Source: Haemophilus paracuniculus (GTDB lineage: Bacteria; Pseudomonadota; Gammaproteobacteria; Enterobacterales; Pasteurellaceae). Taken from it: a stretch of 64,000 nucleotides of DNA. Every line of letters starts with the position of its first letter. Within the stretch, counting starts at the first letter, position 1. The notes beneath the pieces are model-generated. The model made no database searches, was not told where the DNA came from, and worked only from the letters and a program-made list of their open reading frames with translations. This document shows, piece by piece, positions 56,988-64,000 of the stretch. A program made the position numbers and the translations under genes. The stretch is taken from the NCBI RefSeq assembly GCF_002015115.1, contig NZ_MUYA01000004.1, positions 217,820 to 281,819 on the forward strand, given 5' to 3'.

Positions 56988-57935
56988 ATGAACCTCAAAA
57001 AATTCCTGATCGAACAACGCTCAATCATTGCCCTTGTGGTGTTGATTGGGGTGGTTTCGACCCTTAATCCCAACTTTTTTACGAGCGATAATTTGCTCAA
57101 CATTCTGCGTCAAACGTCCGTGAATGCGATTATTGCGATTGGTATGACTTTCGTGATTTTGATTGCGGGGATCGATCTTTCGGTCGGGTCGGTGCTTGCC
57201 CTGACGGGGGCGGTGGCGGCGACTTTGATTGGCTTGGATTTTTCGATCTACTTGGTCGTGCCTGCGGTGCTGATGTTTGGGGCGTTGATCGGTACGCTCA
57301 ACGGGGCGTTGGTTGCGTTCGGCAAGGTGCAAGCCTTTATGGCAACGCTGATTACAATGTTGCTGTTGCGAGGCGTAACGATGATTTATATGCAAGGTCG
57401 CCCGATTAGCACAGGCTTTTCCGATAATGCAGATGCATTTTCAGCAATCGGCACGGGTGAATGGCTGGGCGTGCCGATCCCCGTTTGGCTGATGTTTGCC
57501 CTGTTCGGCTTAGGCTGGTTTGTGCTAACCCAAACTCGCATTGGTCGCTATATTTACGCCCTCGGCGGTAACGAAGCTGCGACCGCTCTCTCTGGCATTA
57601 ACGTCAATAAAATCAAACTGTTTGTATTTGCGGTCAGCGGTGTGTTGGCGGCGTTGGCTGGCTTAATTGTTACCGCTCGACTTGGCTCAGCTCAACCCAC
57701 CGCAGGCTCTGGCTATGAACTAGACGCCATCGCCGCCGTGGTGGTGGGCGGCACGAGCTTAATGGGCGGAAAAGGGCGGATTTTCGGCACCCTGATCGGG
57801 GCGTTGATCATCGGCTTTTTAAGCAATGCCCTCAACTTGCTCGACATCGATTCCTACTATCAACTGGTTGCCAAAGCCTTGGTGATTTTAGCCGCCGTGA
57901 TTTTGGATAACTTGATTGGTCGTAAAACTGCGTAA
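56988..57935 (+). CDS. rbsC: Ribose ABC transporter permease
   Basis: A 315-residue inner-membrane permease with about ten hydrophobic segments. [60 protein letters not shown] (the loop contacting RbsA) and [20 protein letters not shown] match RbsC. AATAGGATAAAAAT precedes the ATG. rbsB follows after 23 bases. The wide gap before it may allow separate processing of the rbsDA and rbsCB parts of the mRNA, which is inference. Confidence 0.97.
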   Translation: MNLKKFLIEQRSIIALVVLIGVVSTLNPNFFTSDNLLNILRQTSVNAIIAIGMTFVILIAGIDLSVGSVLALTGAVAATLIGLDFSIYLVVPAVLMFGALIGTLNGALVAFGKVQAFMATLITMLLLRGVTMIYMQGRPISTGFSDNADAFSAIGTGEWLGVPIPVWLMFALFGLGWFVLTQTRIGRYIYALGGNEAATALSGINVNKIKLFVFAVSGVLAALAGLIVTARLGSAQPTAGSGYELDAIAAVVVGGTSLMGGKGRIFGTLIGALIIGFLSNALNLLDIDSYYQLVAKALVILAAVILDNLIGRKTA

Positions 57936-57958
57936 CTCAACCCAAAAGGAGATTTCCT

Positions 57959-58828
57959 ATGAAAAAATTAACTTCCCTCGTTGTCGCATTAGGCTTATTC
58001 AGCGGTTCTGCCTTGGCACAAGAAACCATCGCATTAGCGGTTTCCACCCTTGATAATCCGTTTTTCGTTACCCTTAAAGAGGGGGCGGAGAAAAAAGCGA
58101 AAGATTTAGGCTATCAACTGGTGGTGTTGGATTCGCAAAACGATCCTGCCAAAGAGTTGGCAAATGTGGAAGATTTAACCGTGCGTGGGGCGAAAGTGTT
58201 GCTGATCAACCCAACGGATTCCGATGCGGTCGGCAATGCGGTGGCGATTGCGAATAAGAAAAAAATCCCTGTGATTACCCTTGACCGTGGGGCGAATAAG
58301 GGCGAAGTGGTGAGCCATATCGCGTCCGACAATGTGGCTGGCGGTAAAATGGCAGGCGATTTCATTGCAGAAAAAGTCGGCAAAAATGCCAAAGTGATTC
58401 AACTTGAAGGGATCGCCGGCACGTCCGCCGCCCGTGAGCGTGGCGAAGGCTTCAAACAAGCGGTGGAAAGCAACCAATTCCAACTGCTCGCCAGCCAACC
58501 TGCGGATTTTGACCGCACCAAAGGCTTGAACGTAATGGAAAACTTACTCGCCAGCCACGGCTCAGTCCAAGCCGTCTTTGCCCAAAATGACGAAATGGCA
58601 TTAGGGGCGTTGCGTGCGATTAAAGCCGCTGGCAAATCAATGCTCGTGGTCGGCTTTGACGGCACAGACGATGCGGTGAAAGCGGTCAAAAGTGGCAAAC
58701 TCGCCGCCACCATCGCCCAACAACCTGAAAAAATCGGCGAACTCGGCGTAGAAACTGCGGATAAATTGCTTAAAGGCGAAAAAGTCGAAAGCAAAATTCC
58801 TGTGCCGTTGAAGGTGGTTACGGAATAA
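57959..58828 (+). CDS. rbsB: Ribose-binding periplasmic protein
   Basis: A 289-residue binding protein. Signal peptide [20 protein letters not shown], mature start [20 protein letters not shown], then [40 protein letters not shown] and [20 protein letters not shown] with the ribose-contacting Asp, Arg, Asn and Gln positions of RbsB. AAAAGGAG gives a strong ribosome-binding site, in line with the need for excess binding protein. It is followed by a hairpin of variant uptake sequences and R1 copy F before rbsK. Confidence 0.97.
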   Translation: MKKLTSLVVALGLFSGSALAQETIALAVSTLDNPFFVTLKEGAEKKAKDLGYQLVVLDSQNDPAKELANVEDLTVRGAKVLLINPTDSDAVGNAVAIANKKKIPVITLDRGANKGEVVSHIASDNVAGGKMAGDFIAEKVGKNAKVIQLEGIAGTSAARERGEGFKQAVESNQFQLLASQPADFDRTKGLNVMENLLASHGSVQAVFAQNDEMALGALRAIKAAGKSMLVVGFDGTDDAVKAVKSGKLAATIAQQPEKIGELGVETADKLLKGEKVESKIPVPLKVVTE

Positions 58829-58838
58829 GTTGCGGTGA

Positions 58839-58884
58839 GCAAGCGGTGGGATTTTGTGAAATTCCGCAAAATCCTACCCCTTGC
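58839..58884 (+). terminator. USS-pair hairpin after rbsB
   Basis: GCAAGCGGTGGGATTTT faces AAAATCCTACCCCTTGC, 11 bases behind the rbsB stop. It may end or attenuate the rbs transcript before rbsK. Confidence 0.65.
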
Positions 58885-58944
58885 AATGCCTCGCATGGTA
58901 AGCCGTACGAGGTTATGGATTGGTCAGGGACGTTGTCCCTGTTG

Positions 58945-59123
58945 ATCCCCCGTCATTTTGTGTTGAGTGGTTTCGTCAATTTCAAGAGCGATTTGTACTG
59001 TTTGAGCCAGCTTGCTGGCGAGTTTACAAATCGCTCGTAGAAATTAGAAACAAGCGAAACAAAGCAAAATGCTCGGGGTCGCCTTTCTTTTGCTACTTTT
59101 CTTTGGCGAAGCAAAGAAAAGTA
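58945..59123 (-). repeat. Dispersed palindromic element R1, copy F (reverse orientation)
   Basis: Inverted copy in the 374-base rbsB-rbsK gap. Central stem GAGCGATTTGT/ACAAATCGCTC is perfect although both arms differ from copy C; apex GCCAGC/GCTGGC is perfect too. This is the clearest case of compensatory change. The rest of the gap holds the hairpin behind rbsB and one further uptake sequence; no gene. Confidence 0.88.
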
Positions 59124-59202
59124 GATCTACAAGCGGTAAGATTTTGCCAAATTCCACCAAAACCTACCGCTTTCCATTCAACCAATCAAATAAGGAACAA
59201 CA

Positions 59203-60141
59203 ATGAAAACCCTCTGCATTCTCGGTAGTATCAATGTCGATCACGTGATTCGTGTGCCTTATTTTCCCCAAGCGGGCGAGACTTTGACAGGCTCGGGCTA
59301 TCAAATCGCTTATGGTGGCAAGGGGGCAAATCAGGCGGTGGCGGCGGCTCGAATGGGAGCGAAGGTCGCCTTTATTGGGGCGGTTGGCGATGATGACATC
59401 GGGCGAGAAATGGTATCCGCCTTTGCCAAAGACGGCATTGATACCACCGCAATCAGCACCATTCACAACCAAAATACAGGGCTAGCAATGATTCAAGTGG
59501 CGGATTCGGGCGAAAATAGCATTGTGATTTCCGCAGGGGCGAATGGCGATTTAAGCCCTGCATTGGTCGAGCAACATCGTGCCGTGATTGAGCAAGCGGA
59601 TACCTTGCTAATGCAGTTGGAAAGCCCGTTAGAAAGCATTTTAGCCGCCGCCAAAATCGCGAAGCAAGCCAACACAAAAGTGGTGCTAAACCCTGCCCCA
59701 GCAAGGGCGTTGCCTGATGAATTGCTGTCTCAACTGGATATGATTACCCCCAACGAAACCGAAGCGGAAATTTTGACAGGGGTAAAAATTACCGACGATC
59801 AGACCGCTTGCAAAGCGGCAGGGGTCTTTCATCAAAAAGGGATCGAAACGGTATTGATCACCCTCGGCTCAAAAGGCGTTTATTTAAGTCAGCTAACCCA
59901 ACAAAGCCAACAGGGGCAAGGCGAAATCATCAAGGGCTTCAAGGTACAAGCGATCGATACCACAGGGGCTGGCGACACCTTTAACGGGGCATTTTTAACC
60001 GCCTTATTAGAGAGCAAAACCGCCCCCGAAGCCTCTCGCCTCGCCCACGCCGCCGCTGCCATTTCCGTAACCCGAAAAGGGGCTCAAAGTGCGATTCCGT
60101 ATCGACAGGAAGTGGAGGAGTTTTTGGCACAACACGATTGA
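59203..60141 (+). CDS. rbsK: Ribokinase
   Basis: A 312-residue PfkB-family kinase that phosphorylates ribose to ribose-5-phosphate. The ribose site GSINVDHVIRVPYFPQAGET, GGKGANQAVAAARMGAKVAF, the anion hole and catalytic Asp258 in DTTGAGDTFNGAFL are intact. AATAAGGAACAAC precedes ATG 59203. It closes the rbs gene set, but no rbsR follows as it does in H. influenzae and E. coli. A perfect 16-bp-arm hairpin comes 5 bases behind the stop. Confidence 0.97.
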   Translation: MKTLCILGSINVDHVIRVPYFPQAGETLTGSGYQIAYGGKGANQAVAAARMGAKVAFIGAVGDDDIGREMVSAFAKDGIDTTAISTIHNQNTGLAMIQVADSGENSIVISAGANGDLSPALVEQHRAVIEQADTLLMQLESPLESILAAAKIAKQANTKVVLNPAPARALPDELLSQLDMITPNETEAEILTGVKITDDQTACKAAGVFHQKGIETVLITLGSKGVYLSQLTQQSQQGQGEIIKGFKVQAIDTTGAGDTFNGAFLTALLESKTAPEASRLAHAAAAISVTRKGAQSAIPYRQEVEEFLAQHD

Positions 60142-60146
60142 TCTTA

Positions 60147-60192
60147 GCAAGGGGTAGGATTTCTAAAAATTTCGTAAAATCCTACCCCTTGC
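60147..60192 (+). terminator. Hairpin of paired variant uptake sequences after rbsK
   Basis: GCAAGGGGTAGGATTT (60147-60162) and AAATCCTACCCCTTGC (60177-60192) are perfect 16-base arms around a 14-base centre. Probable terminator, and the boundary between the rbs operon and the A+T-rich island. Confidence 0.8.
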
Positions 60193-60198
60193 AACGCT

Positions 60199-60435
60199 CT
60201 AAAATCCTGCTAAATAACCAATCAACGCTTGAACAAAGCGGAGTTATTTGATGAGCGTAATGCTGTTGCAAACCGAAATATCGCTCGCGTTCAAATTACC
60301 TTTAAGTATTCCCAAACACATTCCAATACCGAATTTGCTTGATTTTTCAATCTCATCAGGATTTGCACCGCTTGACTTATTACTACCAATGAAGGCTAAT
60401 AGTGGCTGTATTAGTGCAGTAAATGTACAAATCAT
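60199..60435 (-). pseudogene. Small Rap1a/Tai-like protein gene with an in-frame stop
   Basis: A reverse-strand frame from ATG 60433-60435 encodes 63 residues with a hydrophobic start (MICTFTALIQPLLAFIG) and KFGIGMCLGILKGNLNASD, then VCNSITLIK and TAA at 60244-60246. Behind this stop the same frame continues with LRFVQALIGYLAGF to TAG at 60199. The combined pattern CLGxxxG, a second Cys, then IT and VxxxxxYL looks like the conserved core of Rap1a/Tai-type secreted proteins, some of which are immunity proteins of type VI effectors. I therefore read it as a gene with one nonsense mutation. No good ribosome-binding site is seen. The family link is a visual judgement. Confidence 0.45.
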
Positions 60436-60574
60436 TGATTGTAATCGTCATTAGCAATCTCTCGATATTATCCGTCATAAGATTCTCAAGGTAGCTAAAA
60501 ATGTTGGTTGAGTCTGTTTTAGGCTACCAAACACCACCAAAATCCAAAATTATTCACTTTAAGAATAAATTTTA

Positions 60575-60602
60575 TTGCAAAATAAAATAATTTAAGTATA
60601 AT
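60575..60602 (+). promoter_or_regulatory. Promoter of the RHH-EVE/OLD locus
   Basis: TTGCAA (60575-60580) and a perfect TATAAT (60597-60602) are 16 bases apart in A+T-rich DNA. Transcription would begin about 35 bases before the start of the ribbon-helix-helix protein, which could repress it. Confidence 0.65.
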
Positions 60603-60642
60603 GTTATCATCTTTACGACTAACCCACTTTAAGGAGATTATT

Positions 60643-61281
60643 ATGTCCACTAGTTTTATCGATAACCGCACAGAAGCTTACAACCAACGCAACCAAGACA
60701 AAATCACATTGAGTTTACGTCTATCGGTTAAAGATGATTTAATCTTGCAAGAACTGGCTGATACTTGGGAAACCACGCGTCAAGATATTATCAATGATTT
60801 GATTCAAGAGTACATCATTAAGGAATGGAACGAGAAGCGTTCGGCGGATAGAGTCGCCAATGATGAGTTTGATAATTCTTCTACGACAAACTATTTTTTG
60901 CTTAATACAAATAAAGCCAATGATATTGCTGACCACGACTTTATGATTAAACAAAAAGTAGCGGCTGCATTTGAAGACGGCTATAAAGAGAAAATCTGCC
61001 GTATAAAAAAAGGAGACTATGTCTTTTTATATGCTTCAGGACAAGGAATTGTTGCTTATGGTCAGGCAGCAAGTGAAGAAGTAGAAAAAATGCATCACTA
61101 TGGCGTTGAAAATAAAACCTTTTTTAAAAAGCTCGATAATTTTACAGATTTAAGTGAACAGCCAATTAAAGCCAGACAGGTAAAATCAGTGTTGGGGCGT
61201 TCTTTTCCATTTGCTCAAACCTTAGCCCAAATTATTGATGGGGATAAATTACTTAAATTTGTTCAAGAGAATGTGGTTTAG
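60643..61281 (+). CDS. Ribbon-helix-helix protein fused to an EVE/PUA-like domain
   Basis: A 212-residue protein I do not know by name. Residues about 17-55 (DKITLSLRLSVKDDLILQEL, then WETTRQDIINDLIQEYIIKE) look like a CopG/Arc-type ribbon-helix-helix DNA-binding domain. From about 83 (TNYFLLNTNKANDIADHDFM, then RIKKGDYVFLYASGQGIVAY and GRSFPFAQTLAQIIDGDKLL) the pattern fits an EVE/PUA-like fold; such domains can bind modified bases and often occur with defence genes. AAGGAG precedes ATG 60643; an upstream in-frame ATG at 60601 overlaps the -10 box and is rejected. The OLD-type gene follows after 168 bases. Codon use is much more A+T-rich than in the rbs genes, a sign of transfer. Confidence 0.75.
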   Translation: MSTSFIDNRTEAYNQRNQDKITLSLRLSVKDDLILQELADTWETTRQDIINDLIQEYIIKEWNEKRSADRVANDEFDNSSTTNYFLLNTNKANDIADHDFMIKQKVAAAFEDGYKEKICRIKKGDYVFLYASGQGIVAYGQAASEEVEKMHHYGVENKTFFKKLDNFTDLSEQPIKARQVKSVLGRSFPFAQTLAQIIDGDKLLKFVQENVV

Positions 61282-61449
61282 ATATAAAACACTAGCCGTA
61301 TTTTATCGAATTTAAAAAGATTTTTACCTAGCACAATATATGCTACAACAACTTATTGCTACCCAAACCTGATTTTAGGGAACGGGATTGGATAGTGGAT
61401 GTGTCGTTGCATAGTTATTTAACTTTTTAAGTACTTAAGGAATAAAATT

Positions 61450-63267
61450 ATGGAATTTCTATTATCTATTACAGCTAATATCAATAGTCATGAAGGTAAC
61501 TTTACTCAAGACCTTGAATTAAGATCTCCACTAACATTTATTGTTGGTCCAAATGGATCAGGTAAAACACATTTGCTAAAAGGTTTAAAAAATAGTTTTC
61601 AGCAATATACCACGAAAAAAGTTCGGTTTATTTCTGCAGGTCGCCTAGGTCCAATGGAGCAATATCGATCAAAATCTAGTACATTCTATTATGGTTCTGA
61701 GACCCCTGATGACGCTCAACATGGAGATAAAGGTTTTTCAAAAAATAGACATAATATTGAATCTATTAATGGAGATTTGCATACATTATCAGCTCGCCCA
61801 GATATTTTGATTAAGGTAAGAGAGCGTTTACAAAAACTATTTAAACGAAATATCCATATTGAGTGGGATGCTGGCAATTTGAAAGTTTCATTTACCAGAT
61901 TAGGAAATGGTAACTCATATTACTCATCGGGACGTGAAGCGTCTGGTTTACTACATCTTGTTGGGCTTTTATCTGCCTTATATGATGATGAAGTGGGGGT
62001 TTTACTTATTGATGAACCAGAGGTTTCATTGCACCCGCAATTACAAGCATTTTTGCTTAAAGAAATTTCACGAGTAGCAGGTATTCCTAATGAAAATAAT
62101 TATCAAAAAATAATTATAATGGCGACACATTCAACAGAAATGATCAAACTCTCAAAAGCTGATGATTTATTATCTTTTATTTTCTGTAATAATTTAAAAG
62201 AAAAACCTATTCAAATTCCTAATAATGCTGGTGAATTAAAAAGTGAAAAAATAAAAAGTCTTGTTGCTCGATTGGGGCAAGAGCATAAATTGGCTTTATT
62301 TTCTAGAACACCGCTCTTAGTGGAAGGTCCTTCAGATGTGATTATCTGTAATTCACTTTCAGATAAATTGTATTTAAATCTTGAAGCAGCAGGATCACAG
62401 ATACTACCAATTAATGGTAAAGAAGCGATGCCAGAAACGGTAAAACTATTTAGATTGATGGGTAAAACGCCAACAGTATTAGTTGATGCTGATGTTTTTG
62501 CTGATAATTTAAATTTGGTTCGTGCTTATTTTAATAACAAAAAAATACTGAATGACGCGGATAATTTAGCAAGCATAGGAGGTCATTCAAGTATCTTAGA
62601 TCTTGCAGAGAATATTTATAATGACTTTTGTTCATTAATTCAGACCAACTGGGAAGATATTGCAAATGTAGCCCAAAATCATCCGTATTTTTCTTTAACT
62701 GAAGATGACTTATTAAAGAAAAAGCGTTCAGCATTATGCACAGTATTTAGTGAGCAAAACCTACCTGACAGTTGGGCCAAGTTAAAAAACAGGCTTTGTG
62801 CATTACTTGATATTTTTGAAAAGTTAGGATTATTTATTCTAAAAAAAGGAGCTATCGAGTCCTACTATCATGATAACAATGAAATTACAGATAAAGTAGA
62901 CGATGCTGTTGCTGAAAGTGAATATATTTCATCAACAGATAATCTTGAAAGTTCATACCAAGATATTTTAAACTGCTTGAAATATGCTTCAAATAGTGAA
63001 GTTATTGATGAATCAAGAGCAATTAGAGATGAGCTTTTATCTTTTATTGCTCCGATTCATGCTCATTATGCAGAAGGAGAAACTAATTTAGACGGATTAG
63101 GTCGCCCATCTTTGATTTTTAGTGAACGCATTGATGAAAACGAAAAATTGGAAATATCTCTAAACAGTAAAGTATTAGATGTTAAAGGGTTTCCAATTAT
63201 TTTGAATAAAAATGATGACCTGTTAAAAAAGGTTAATAGCCACTTAGGACTTGATCAAGCTAAATAA
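61450..63267 (+). CDS. OLD-family ATP-dependent nuclease (ABC-type ATPase plus Toprim)
   Basis: A 605-residue protein. The N-terminal ATPase has Walker A GPNGSGKT (33-40), signature-like SSGREASGLLHLVGLLSAL (near 161-179), Walker B VGVLLIDEPEVSLHPQ with Asp188-Glu189, and the H-loop MATHS near 227. Then a Toprim domain: LVEGPSD with Glu292 and VLVDADVFAD with Asp346 and Asp348, the metal-binding residues. The C-terminal 200 residues are helical and unfamiliar. This is the layout of OLD nucleases (P2 Old, GajA), which cut DNA in phage defence. No GajB-like helicase, reverse transcriptase or AriB partner is adjacent; the only neighbour is the RHH-EVE protein. One 60-base line inside it has about 27% G+C by hand count. 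AAGGA precedes the ATG. Confidence 0.85.
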   Translation: MEFLLSITANINSHEGNFTQDLELRSPLTFIVGPNGSGKTHLLKGLKNSFQQYTTKKVRFISAGRLGPMEQYRSKSSTFYYGSETPDDAQHGDKGFSKNRHNIESINGDLHTLSARPDILIKVRERLQKLFKRNIHIEWDAGNLKVSFTRLGNGNSYYSSGREASGLLHLVGLLSALYDDEVGVLLIDEPEVSLHPQLQAFLLKEISRVAGIPNENNYQKIIIMATHSTEMIKLSKADDLLSFIFCNNLKEKPIQIPNNAGELKSEKIKSLVARLGQEHKLALFSRTPLLVEGPSDVIICNSLSDKLYLNLEAAGSQILPINGKEAMPETVKLFRLMGKTPTVLVDADVFADNLNLVRAYFNNKKILNDADNLASIGGHSSILDLAENIYNDFCSLIQTNWEDIANVAQNHPYFSLTEDDLLKKKRSALCTVFSEQNLPDSWAKLKNRLCALLDIFEKLGLFILKKGAIESYYHDNNEITDKVDDAVAESEYISSTDNLESSYQDILNCLKYASNSEVIDESRAIRDELLSFIAPIHAHYAEGETNLDGLGRPSLIFSERIDENEKLEISLNSKVLDVKGFPIILNKNDDLLKKVNSHLGLDQAK

Positions 63268-63333
63268 AGTTTTAGCTAGAATTTTTTGTTTAAACACAGG
63301 AAAGTACCGTTTGAAACCAATTTTCAGGCGGTA

Positions 63334-63426
63334 CTAATTTTCCTCAATTCTTTCATTATCAGCCTTCCAATCCACCATATATTCGCAATCTTGTACAATT
63401 TCAACAAATAGCAAAATTTTCAAAAA
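63334..63426 (-). pseudogene. C-terminal remnant of a lost gene
   Basis: The reverse strand reads KILLFVEIVQDCEYMVDWKA then DNERIEEN and TAG at 63334, a protein-like tail of about 30 codons with no start and a TGA at its upstream end. Family unknown. It is one of several fragments in the 631-base gap between the OLD gene and rpsF. Confidence 0.35.
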
Positions 63427-63440
63427 TCACACCGCTTGTC

Positions 63441-63607
63441 TTACAACAAGCAGTGTGATTGTGGGATTATTTTACTCGGTGATGTGGTAAAAATTTGTCC
63501 ATTGGGTTCAAGCATCAGTAAGTGTTCTAGCGTAAATCTTTATCTGTGGCGTTGGTTTCTTCATAGAATTCATCTACATCATTAACAGCACAGGTTTGGC
63601 AAAATAA
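63441..63607 (-). pseudogene. Frameshifted gene remnant between OLD gene and rpsF
   Basis: Reverse strand: FCQTCAVNDVDEFYEETNAT and DKDLR, then TAG; in the next frame the text continues LEHLLMLEPNGQIFTTSPSK to TAA at 63441. A single missing base near 63530 would explain the break. The upstream end is closed by TAG at 63608-63610. The two parts read as one acidic protein end; family unknown. An inverted uptake-sequence pair (ACCGCTTGT/ACAAGCAGT) overlaps its 3' end. Confidence 0.4.
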
Positions 63608-63780
63608 CTACGCTGCGGTTAACTTTTAAGCAATGTTAGCAGTTGTTGAAAGCATTGGCGAGTTCAGCATGGTTAAGCGACCGCTTCTAAAATATGCGGT
63701 CTTAGCACAATGGCAAGGGTTAGGATTAACGAAAACTTGTGAATTCCCCTTTGTTCACTCCAAAATAATCCACTTTCTGC

Positions 63781-63898
63781 TTGAAATTTAGCAGATAGAC
63801 GGTATAATCCACGCCCTCAACCACATTCTGTTTTTTAATCCTTGCTTCCAAAGCTGGTGGTTGGCATTTTGGGGGCTATTAACCCGTAAGGATCGATA
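63781..63898 (+). promoter_or_regulatory. rpsF promoter and structured leader
   Basis: TTGAAA (63781-63786) and perfect TATAAT (63803-63808), 16 bases apart, would start an 84-base leader. In it CAACCAC (63818-63824) pairs with GTGGTTG (63857-63863), with GGGGG and AACCCG nearby. rpsF-rpsR leaders of many bacteria contain a structure bound by the S6:S18 proteins; position and size fit, but I could not match that motif base by base. Confidence 0.5.
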
Positions 63899-64000
63899 AT
63901 GCGTCACTACGAAATCGTTTTTATGGTTCACCCGGACCAAAGCGAACAAGTACCTGGTATGATTGAGCGTTATACCGCTTCTGTAAAAGAAGCAGGCGGT
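63899..64000 (+). CDS. rpsF: 30S ribosomal protein S6, N-terminal part (3' end outside window)
   Basis: Thirty-four codons before the window ends: [20 protein letters not shown], then [14 protein letters not shown], the unmistakable start of bacterial S6, which sits on the platform of the 30S subunit with S18. GTAAGGATCG precedes ATG 63899. Usually priB and rpsR follow in the operon; they lie outside the window. Codon use is that of the core genome, so the A+T-rich island ends before it. Confidence 0.96.
   Translation, partial: MRHYEIVFMVHPDQSEQVPGMIERYTASVKEAGG

Noticed and set aside
60248..60454. Forward-strand frame of 68 codons opposite the Rap1a-like remnant
   Set aside because: No ribosome-binding site, and the reverse strand shows family-like conservation across the stop.

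Overview
The window looks like a chromosome segment of a gamma-proteobacterium of the family Pasteurellaceae. The uptake-signal core ACAAGCGGT (the Apl-type USS) and its reverse complement occur very often, inside genes and as inverted pairs between genes. Gene orders such as cysZ-zipA-ligA, pth-ychF, carA-carB and rbsDACBK, and Pasteurellaceae-like porin and autotransporter genes, agree with this. Species cannot be named from sequence alone. Most genes are moderately G+C-rich; two stretches (the middle of ampG, and 60.2-63.8 kb) are clearly A+T-rich.

Layout. 0-11.2 kb: end of gor, a two-module cysteine lipoprotein, an OmpP2-like porin, lpxB, dinB, a 1578-residue autotransporter with coiled-coil repeats, and a LysO-type lysine exporter. 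11.2-16.7 kb: a reverse-strand wecA-wzzE-wecB-wecC group for enterobacterial-common-antigen-like polysaccharide, interrupted by an orphan antitoxin gene and trailed by a 5'-truncated acetyltransferase. 16.9-26.4 kb: hemL, rluC, an MscS channel, rne, a lipoprotein with 87-bp tandem repeats, a pabA/trpG amidotransferase and rmuC. 26.9-31.9 kb: artP, artI, a second artI, artQ, artM (arginine uptake) and an orphan methyltransferase. 32-37.3 kb: a FepA-type receptor, ampG, galE and an OmpA-domain lipoprotein. 37.5-49.2 kb: uvrD, cysZ, zipA, ligA, lolD, lolE, htpX, a DUF2301-like protein, ychF and pth. 49.6-60.1 kb: carB, carA, then rbsD-A-C-B-K. 60.2-63.8 kb: an A+T-rich island with a ribbon-helix-helix/EVE-like protein and an OLD-family ATPase-Toprim protein, flanked by decayed gene fragments. 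The window ends in rpsF.

Themes. Paired 14-bp ARG boxes, 21 bp centre to centre, lie on both the artP and carA promoters, so arginine uptake and carbamoyl phosphate synthesis are probably co-regulated by ArgR. The rbs operon has a consensus CRP site and a 20-bp perfect palindromic LacI-type operator, but no rbsR follows rbsK.

Intergenic space is full of dispersed palindromic elements of at least five kinds. The most frequent (six copies, about 190 bp) keeps its stems by compensatory base changes between copies, and several elements sit inside operons (carAB, rbs, art). The best candidate for an undescribed system is the two-gene RHH-EVE/OLD locus; the best non-coding candidate is the covarying repeat family.
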